Source: Verrucomicrobia bacterium UBA673
GTDB taxonomy: Bacteria; Verrucomicrobiota; Verrucomicrobiia; Limisphaerales; UBA1096
Length of the DNA stretch: 5,076 nucleotides
Direction of reading: 5' to 3'
NCBI GenBank assembly: GCA_002299785.1
Contig: DBNL01000011.1
Location: 1 to 5,076 of the forward strand
The first letter of the stretch is position 1; each line of letters opens with the position of its first letter. The notes beneath the pieces were generated by a model, which saw nothing but the letters and a program-made list of their open reading frames with translations, was not told where the DNA came from and searched no databases. Made by a program: the position numbers and the translations under genes. This document shows positions 1 to 5,076 of the stretch, piece after piece.

Positions 1-110
1 TTACCCGCAGCGAGACCGACGAGGCGGATATTACCCGACAAATCTCCAGCCACCATAGCGGTGCTGGTGCCGATCGAACCGGTGCTGCCTAACAGAACAA
101 CATTTTTCAT
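1..110 (-). CDS. dxr: 1-deoxy-D-xylulose 5-phosphate reductoisomerase, N-terminal 36 codons (cut by window edge)
   Basis: Dxr (IspC) converts 1-deoxy-D-xylulose 5-phosphate to 2-C-methyl-D-erythritol 4-phosphate with NADPH, the first committed step of the MEP isoprenoid pathway, in the cytoplasm. Only the N-terminus is visible. It reads MKNVVLLGSTGSIGTST and continues with AMVAGDLSGNIRLVGLAAG. The GSTGSIG stretch at residues 8-14 is the NADPH-binding loop of the Rossmann fold and is the family's hallmark. The ATG at 110-108 puts this loop at the usual distance from the N-terminus. The start lies 12 nt after the cdsA stop, so the two are probably co-transcribed. No Shine-Dalgarno sequence precedes it; the bases before the ATG read CTGCCACGCAAA. 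The product would feed isopentenyl diphosphate to the prenyl chain that UppS extends. Identity is secure despite the short fragment; intactness of the rest cannot be judged. Confidence 0.93.
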   Translation of the reverse strand, partial: MKNVVLLGSTGSIGTSTAMVAGDLSGNIRLVGLAAG

Positions 111-122
111 TTTGCGTGGCAG

Positions 123-1052
123 CTAGTCATTTAACAAAATCAGGCGAAGGTAAAGGAACATAAGCGGCGCGTTGAAGAGCAGGCTGTCTAGCAAGTCAAG
201 AATTCCGCCGATGCCGGGGAAGAACGAACCAGAGTCCTTCACGCCAGAGTCCCGCTTAAACACCGACTCGACCAAATCACCGATCACCGCGCCGACGGCC
301 AGCACCGGACCAAGCGCGGCGGCGTGGCCCAGGGTCATCCCGCCGAGCCTGGTTGAACCCCAGTAATGAGCCATCACCATCGCAGCGGCGGTTGAGAGTA
401 AAATCGCCCCGACGAATCCCTCCCAAGTCTTCCCGGGACTGACGCTGGGGATCATCTTGTGGCGGCCAATCAGCGAGCCAAGTGAGTAGGCGCCGATGTC
501 GCTGCACTTGGTCACGAGAATGAAAAACAGCAGGCAATATCCGGCATCAAACCCGGCGGCAGAGGGCGCGGCGAAAAAGTAAATCTTCAGCAGGAAACCC
601 AGAAGCCACGAAACGTACAGCACACCCAGCATCGTGTGGCCCACCATCGAAAATGACGGTGCTGACGGATGCGCGAACACCCGCCGCCCCAGCAGCGTCA
701 GCAGCAGGACGGCGAAAATACCAAGCTCAAGCTCCGCCACCCCGCCGGTCGTTGGCTCGCCGAGTTGCGGCTTGGCCAAGCCGGAGAGATACACAAACAG
801 CGTCCCGACAAGGGTGATGCCGCCGGCCAAGCCAAGCCACTTGAAGCGAGGCAGTCTGTTTGCATTTACCATGCCGTAAAACTCAAGCAGACCAGCGACG
901 TTAAGCAGCATGATGATTCCACCAACGAGAAAAACAGAAATTGGGCTGCCCCCAAGCAGGCCGTAAAACACCACTCCAAGTAGGATTACGGTGCTGGTCA
1001 ATCGCCTTATGAGGGTGGAGACCTTGGATTCAGACTGGGGCGCGGGTGACAT
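123..1052 (-). CDS. cdsA: Phosphatidate cytidylyltransferase (CDP-diacylglycerol synthase)
   Basis: CdsA is an integral membrane enzyme that joins CTP and phosphatidic acid to give CDP-diacylglycerol, the precursor of the acidic phospholipids and phosphatidylethanolamine. The 309-residue product is close to the usual family length. It has several hydrophobic segments, for example about residues 17-60 (two helices), 70-90, 110-120, 138-160 and 170-183. The conserved C-terminal half is clear: TKCSDIGAY (Asp185), SPGKTWEG (residues 205-212), then the family signature from FKRDSGVKDSG (from 265) to PGIGGILDLLDS (279-290). In the signature the common PGHGG His is Ile281 and the common LDR Arg is Leu287, while both aspartates (286, 289) are kept. 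The ATG at 1052 is followed by a short polar stretch and then the first membrane helix, as is usual. It lies 42 nt after uppS and 12 nt before dxr. No Shine-Dalgarno is seen. Function is well supported. Confidence 0.95.
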   Translation of the reverse strand: MSPAPQSESKVSTLIRRLTSTVILLGVVFYGLLGGSPISVFLVGGIIMLLNVAGLLEFYGMVNANRLPRFKWLGLAGGITLVGTLFVYLSGLAKPQLGEPTTGGVAELELGIFAVLLLTLLGRRVFAHPSAPSFSMVGHTMLGVLYVSWLLGFLLKIYFFAAPSAAGFDAGYCLLFFILVTKCSDIGAYSLGSLIGRHKMIPSVSPGKTWEGFVGAILLSTAAAMVMAHYWGSTRLGGMTLGHAAALGPVLAVGAVIGDLVESVFKRDSGVKDSGSFFPGIGGILDLLDSLLFNAPLMFLYLRLILLND

Positions 1053-1094
1053 GGTCGGTTGTCGGCGGGATGGTTTCAGTCCGCTTGTCTGCGG

Positions 1095-1832
1095 TCAAAC
1101 TTTTCCGAAACGGCGGGCGCGGTTGGCGAATGCCTCTAACGCGGCACAGAAATCGGCCTCGCCGAAGTCAGGCCAAAGGCGATCGGTGACGACCAACTCG
1201 GCGTAGGAGATCTGCCACAACAAAAAATTGCTCACGCGCATTTCGCCGCTCGTGCGGATCAGCAGGTCGGGATCCGGCGTTCCGGCGGTGTAGAGTTGAT
1301 CAGCGAAAGTTTGCTCGTCGATATCCGCCGGAGCCAACTCGCCGGATTTCACCTTGGTGGCGAGCACGCGGACGGCGTCCACCAACTCGGTGCGGCCGCC
1401 GTAACTCAGGGCGAGGTTCAGCGTGGTGCCGGTGTTTGCATCGAGCGACGCGATGGTGGCGGCGAGCTGCTCGCGGACGAATTCCGGCAGGCGATCCAAC
1501 TGGCCGATCGCCCGCAGCCGGACGTTGTTTTGATGCATCTCTGCCTGCTCGGTTTTTAGGTAGTGACCGAGGAACTTCATCAGCGTGCCGACCTCCGCCT
1601 TGGGGCGGTTCCAGTTCTCGATGGAGAAGGCGTAAAGCGTGAGGTACCGGATGCCGAGCGAGGAGGCACAGCGCAACACCGCGCGCACCGACTCGGCACC
1701 TCGCCGGTGGCCCTCGACGCGGGGCAGTCCGCGCTCCCTGGCCCATCGGCCGTTGCCGTCCATGATGATGGCGACATGCGCCGGGAGGGCGGTTCGGGCT
1801 TTCTCGCTGAGTTGTGTCGATACGTGGCTCAT
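1095..1832 (-). CDS. uppS: Isoprenyl transferase (undecaprenyl diphosphate synthase, cis-prenyltransferase)
   Basis: UppS adds isopentenyl units in cis to farnesyl diphosphate, giving the C55 carrier used for peptidoglycan and surface polysaccharides. With the start at 1832 the product has 245 residues, normal for the family. Motifs run in the expected order: AIIMDGNGRWA with catalytic Asp25, EGHRRG (His42), LYAFSIENWNRP (residues 66-77), and IRTSGEMRVSNFLLWQ (Arg193, Arg199, Ser201), then Glu212 in YAE and a terminal RARRFG. These residues match the E. coli enzyme with a constant offset of one, so nothing is missing. An upstream in-frame ATG at 1898 would add 22 residues (MPLSALPAHRLSPCK...) and overlap purA by 44 nt. 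I prefer 1832 because it gives the family length and a clean 22-nt gap, but no Shine-Dalgarno supports either start. The product may be a shorter or differently sized polyprenyl synthase; chain length cannot be read from sequence. Confidence 0.95.
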   Translation of the reverse strand: MSHVSTQLSEKARTALPAHVAIIMDGNGRWARERGLPRVEGHRRGAESVRAVLRCASSLGIRYLTLYAFSIENWNRPKAEVGTLMKFLGHYLKTEQAEMHQNNVRLRAIGQLDRLPEFVREQLAATIASLDANTGTTLNLALSYGGRTELVDAVRVLATKVKSGELAPADIDEQTFADQLYTAGTPDPDLLIRTSGEMRVSNFLLWQISYAELVVTDRLWPDFGEADFCAALEAFANRARRFGKV

Positions 1833-1853
1833 GCGACTGGCCAAGCGGCGTGG
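1833..1853 (-). repeat. Stop-proximal dispersed repeat, copy 1 (after purA)
   Basis: This 21-nt element fills nearly all of the 22-nt gap between the purA stop and the chosen uppS ATG. On the minus strand it has three blocks: CCACGC, then CGCTTGGCC, then AGTCGC. It begins one base after the purA TAA. A near-identical element lies at 3323-3343. The two align over their whole length with one single-base insertion in each. Because this copy touches the uppS start codon, it takes the place where a ribosome binding site would be expected. Function is unknown. Confidence 0.6.
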
Positions 1854-1854
1854 T

Positions 1855-3123
<1,269 letters not shown>

Positions 3124-3170
3124 TTGTCTTTTGGCTGTTGAAACGAAACCCCCGAAGCCAAGCTCAGGAT

Positions 3171-3193
3171 CGTCCCTCATTAGCGCAGGGACG
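3171..3193. repeat. 7-bp inverted repeat at the candidate purA promoter
   Basis: On the plus strand the arms CGTCCCT (3171-3177) and AGGGACG (3187-3193) are perfect inverted copies around a 9-nt centre. A second, alternative inverted repeat overlaps it: TAGCG (3181-3185) and CGCTA (3192-3196). The two share bases, so they could not both form as hairpins at once. The repeats overlap the candidate -10 element and the likely transcription start, which would suit an operator. That role is inference only. Confidence 0.4.
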
Positions 3194-3219
3194 CTAGGGA
3201 AACCTTTGGCCGGTGTCAA
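3191..3219 (-). promoter_or_regulatory. Candidate sigma-70-type promoter for purA-uppS-cdsA-dxr
   Basis: On the minus strand a perfect -35 box TTGACA (3219-3214) is followed after 17 bp by TAGCGT (3196-3191). TAGCGT matches TATAAT at positions 1, 2 and 6, the most conserved ones. Transcription would start near 3184 and leave a leader of about 60 nt before the purA ATG. The spacing and -35 are good, the -10 is weak, and its place in the only sizeable gap ahead of the gene group supports it. Confidence 0.45.
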
Positions 3220-3221
3220 CG

Positions 3222-3231
3222 CTTGGCCAAG
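3222..3231. repeat. Perfect 10-bp palindrome CTTGGCCAAG
   Basis: This non-coding palindrome lies just upstream of the candidate -35 box of purA. The same ten bases occur at 771-780 inside cdsA, and related TTGGCC/GGCCAA hexamers are frequent across the window. It could be a binding site for a dimeric protein, a methylation target, or a genome-wide favoured word. The sequence does not decide between these. Confidence 0.4.
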
Positions 3232-3237
3232 GGTGCC

Positions 3238-3250
3238 GCCCCTTCGGGGC
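3238..3250. repeat. GC-rich 13-nt hairpin in the intergenic region
   Basis: The plus-strand sequence GCCCC-TTC-GGGGC is a perfect 5-bp inverted repeat around three bases. On the transcribed (minus) strand it reads GCCCC-GAA-GGGGC. It is followed by GGCACCC and not by a T run, so it is a poor intrinsic terminator candidate. It lies about 100 nt after the peptidase stop and upstream of the candidate purA promoter, so only read-through RNA from the peptidase gene would contain it. Confidence 0.45.
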
Positions 3251-3322
3251 TTGTAGCTTGGGCAAAGTGGGAATGGCTTTCCCTGCCTTTCGAAGTGGAG
3301 CTAACAGCACGCCCTACCTTTC

Positions 3323-3343
3323 GCGACTGGGCCAAGCGCGTGG
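3323..3343 (-). repeat. Stop-proximal dispersed repeat, copy 2 (after the peptidase gene)
   Basis: This is the second copy of the element at 1833-1853. On the minus strand its blocks are CCACGC, then GCTTGGCCC, then AGTCGC. It begins two bases after the peptidase TAA and has the same orientation relative to the upstream gene as copy 1. Relative to copy 1 it has lost one C after CCACGC and gained one C after TTGGCC. The repeated placement directly after a stop codon is the notable feature. Function is unknown. Confidence 0.6.
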
Positions 3344-3345
3344 AC

Positions 3346-5076
3346 TTATTTCATGTGCTGCTCAAGGAAGGCGTCGACCTCACGGTAAAGCTCGAATACA
3401 TTGTCCTCATTGCGGTAGCCGTGGCCCTCGTTGGCCTTGATGATGAGCTTGTTGGGGATGTTATTCCTGTCCAGCGCCCGCTTGAGGATGCGGCCGTGCT
3501 TGGGTGGCACCCGCCAGTCTTTCATCCCGTACGCCATGAGGACAGGGGCCTTAACCTTATCGATGTTGTTCTGAATGGATCGGGACTTGATCCAGTCCTT
3601 ATCCTTGCTCCGGTCAGCGATCATCACAGCGTCAATAGCATCGTTGATTTTTTTGGGGAGCGGATATTCCTTGAGGATCAGATCAATGTCAGTGACCCCG
3701 ACGTAGTTGATGCCACACCGGTACAGTTCCGGCGTAAAGCACAGGCCCGCCATGGTCGCATAGCCTCCGTAGCTGGCCCCGTAGATGCCGACGCGCCCAG
3801 CATCAACAATGCCCTCGGCGATAAGGTGCTTCACGCCGTCAGTGATGTCGTTTTGCATCTTCCCTCCCCACTCGCGGAAGCCAGCGGTGTAAAGCCTAGT
3901 GCCGTAGCCTGTCGAGCCACGGAAGTTAGGCTGAAAGACAGCATAGCCACGGTTGGCTAGGAACTGCACATCCTTGTTCCAGCCCCAGTAGTCGCGGGCA
4001 GACGGTCCGCCATGCGGATGGACGATGAGCGGAAGGTTCTTACCATCGCTGCCATTGGGGATTGTCAGGTAACCGTGGATGTTAAGCCCATCGCGGGCGG
4101 TGTATTGGATGGAACTCATCGGCGACATCTTGGCTGGATCAATCCATTCCGCCAGGTCGAGTAGCTTTTCCAGCTTGGGTTTCTTCCTGTTGCTGATATC
4201 AAGCAGGTAGTAGGAGCCGATGGTCTTATCGCTATGCGAATGGAAAAGGATGCGCTCTTCCTTTTTCGACCAGTTCTTAATGTCGTTGGCCATGCCGGGC
4301 AGCGCGTTGTCGATCATCGCCTGATATTCCTGGTAATCCTTATCAAACCAGTAGGTCTGAGGGCGCTCGGCCTCGTAACGCACCCCCAACAACTTGCCGG
4401 TCTTGCCAGATATGATCGGCGGCCCGGAGGGTACATCAAACTTCGGATGCGCGAAGATCATCTGGCCCAGTCTCCTTGCCTTGAGATCGAACTGGAAAAG
4501 CGCCTTCTTGTCTCCATTTGGAGCGGCGACGTAGAGAGTGTCAGGATTTGTACCGAACCCAAGTGGCTCGATGGCTATGCGAAAATCGGCGGAGTAGATT
4601 TCTTCCCAGTCCGACTTGGCATTCTGTCGGTGCAAGATCGTCCGGGTGAGGGCATGCTGAGCGACTCCGATGCGGACAACATTATCACGGTCGGCAACGA
4701 ACTTGAGAATGTCGCCCCGGTTGAACACGACCCGTTTTTCTTTCGCGGTGAAAGTGTTGAGCCGGACGATGTCGCCATAGAAGGCTCGTTCCTCACGGAA
4801 TTTCCCGCCGCCTTTGCGCACCTTGACCAAAATATCTCCGCCTTGGCCTGTCAACGGGTCGAACAACTCGACCACCTTGAATACGCGACTGCCAAATTCC
4901 CGGTAAGCTTTTAACGAAGGATTGAGTACCTTGTGCCGAGAGCCGTCACGGTTGACGGCATAGAGGCCGCCATTGGGAAAATTGTTGAGATCTTTCATCT
5001 GAAAAATCATGCGCTCATTGCTGATCCAGTTGAAGCTGTGCACCTCGTTTTCATTCTCCTCAGTACAGCCGAAAAG
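3346..5076 (-). CDS. S9-family (prolyl oligopeptidase-type) serine peptidase, 5' end outside the window
   Basis: The visible 576 residues hold most of an N-terminal beta-propeller (about residues 1-325) and a complete C-terminal alpha/beta-hydrolase domain. The hydrolase shows HPHGGP (353-358), NFRGSTGYG (384-392) and the nucleophile motif GASYGGY with Ser435. It also shows Asp520 in GMKDWRVP and His552 in EGHGYR. The Ser-Asp-His spacing of 85 and 32 residues is typical of S9 peptidases, so the triad is intact. Such enzymes cleave oligopeptides, or release N-terminal or acylated residues; the exact specificity cannot be read here. The frame stays open to the window edge (LFGCTEENENEV...). A GTG at 5043 could serve as a start, but would leave the propeller short. 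Homologues I recall carry roughly 80-100 more residues, often with a signal peptide, so the true start is probably beyond the edge. It is 222 nt from purA and likely transcribed separately. It has one A7 run coding Lys-Lys. Confidence 0.93.
   Translation of the reverse strand, partial: LFGCTEENENEVHSFNWISNERMIFQMKDLNNFPNGGLYAVNRDGSRHKVLNPSLKAYREFGSRVFKVVELFDPLTGQGGDILVKVRKGGGKFREERAFYGDIVRLNTFTAKEKRVVFNRGDILKFVADRDNVVRIGVAQHALTRTILHRQNAKSDWEEIYSADFRIAIEPLGFGTNPDTLYVAAPNGDKKALFQFDLKARRLGQMIFAHPKFDVPSGPPIISGKTGKLLGVRYEAERPQTYWFDKDYQEYQAMIDNALPGMANDIKNWSKKEERILFHSHSDKTIGSYYLLDISNRKKPKLEKLLDLAEWIDPAKMSPMSSIQYTARDGLNIHGYLTIPNGSDGKNLPLIVHPHGGPSARDYWGWNKDVQFLANRGYAVFQPNFRGSTGYGTRLYTAGFREWGGKMQNDITDGVKHLIAEGIVDAGRVGIYGASYGGYATMAGLCFTPELYRCGINYVGVTDIDLILKEYPLPKKINDAIDAVMIADRSKDKDWIKSRSIQNNIDKVKAPVLMAYGMKDWRVPPKHGRILKRALDRNNIPNKLIIKANEGHGYRNEDNVFELYREVDAFLEQHMK

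Larger units (their letters stand above)
3124..3345. other. Structured 222-nt intergenic region between the peptidase gene and purA
   Basis: No gene is supported here. Read on the minus strand from the peptidase stop towards purA, it holds in order: copy 2 of the stop-proximal repeat (3323-3343); an interrupted inverted repeat (3261-3287), with GGGAA/TTCCC arms and outer GGCA/TGCC arms; a GC-rich hairpin (3238-3250); a CTTGGCCAAG palindrome (3222-3231); a candidate promoter (3191-3219); and a 7-bp inverted repeat (3171-3193). No hairpin is followed by a run of T on the minus strand, so no canonical intrinsic terminator for the peptidase gene is visible. The purA frame stays open back to 3219, but the extension does not belong to PurA by comparison with the family. 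Confidence 0.6.

Noticed and set aside
1053..1094. CCGC/GCGG inverted repeat in the uppS-cdsA gap
   Set aside because: Only four paired bases before a mismatch; too weak to call a structure.
3124..3219. Longer purA start at 3219 or 3180
   Set aside because: The extra residues are not PurA-like, and the ATG at 3123 places Asp13 and His41 at their usual numbers.
3238..3250. Intrinsic terminator for the peptidase gene
   Set aside because: The hairpin is strong but no T run follows on the transcribed strand.
3223..3960. Plus-strand open frame of 245 codons
   Set aside because: It runs antisense to the peptidase gene, whose catalytic motifs are intact in the other strand. It lacks recognisable domains and begins within the intergenic palindrome.
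4234..4914. Plus-strand open frame of 226 codons
   Set aside because: Antisense to the beta-propeller part of the peptidase gene, with no recognisable family and no separate regulatory signals.
5044..5076. LFGC at the window edge resembling a lipoprotein lipobox, and a GAGGAG with nearby ATG resembling a gene start
   Set aside because: The Phe before Gly-Cys is atypical and the position fits an internal propeller segment of S9 peptidases. The ATG after GAGGAG opens a frame that stops after 15 codons.

Overview
All five genes in this window lie on the minus strand, so transcription runs from high to low coordinates. In that order they are: an S9-family serine peptidase cut by the right edge (3346-5076), adenylosuccinate synthetase purA (1855-3123), undecaprenyl diphosphate synthase uppS (1095-1832), CDP-diacylglycerol synthase cdsA (123-1052), and the first 36 codons of DXP reductoisomerase dxr, cut by the left edge (1-110). 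Plus-strand open frames are antisense shadows of these genes.

The last four genes are tightly packed, with gaps of 22, 42 and 12 nt, and are probably one transcription unit. uppS-cdsA-dxr is a widespread bacterial cluster. Dxr makes isoprenoid precursors by the MEP pathway, UppS builds the C55 carrier lipid for peptidoglycan and surface polysaccharide, and CdsA makes the activated precursor of the phospholipids. purA, which makes adenylosuccinate for AMP synthesis, heads the group. The peptidase is separated from purA by 222 nt. That is the only sizeable intergenic stretch and holds a candidate promoter, several inverted repeats and a TTGGCC-type palindrome. No stretch over 300 nt lacks a gene.

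The organism is a moderately GC-rich bacterium. The CdsA wording (TKxxDIGAY, PGIGGILDLLDS) and the peptidase wording (LYAVNRDGSR) recall Verrucomicrobiota and related PVC-group bacteria. This rests on memory of these families and not on a search, so the phylum is a moderate-confidence inference.

The genes are ordinary housekeeping genes, and I see no mobile element, CRISPR array, RNA gene or defence system. The points most worth checking are non-coding: a 21-nt near-identical repeat that starts 1-2 nt after two different stop codons, a local excess of TTGGCC/GGCCAA hexamers, the structured purA leader, and the absence of Shine-Dalgarno sequences before all four visible start codons.
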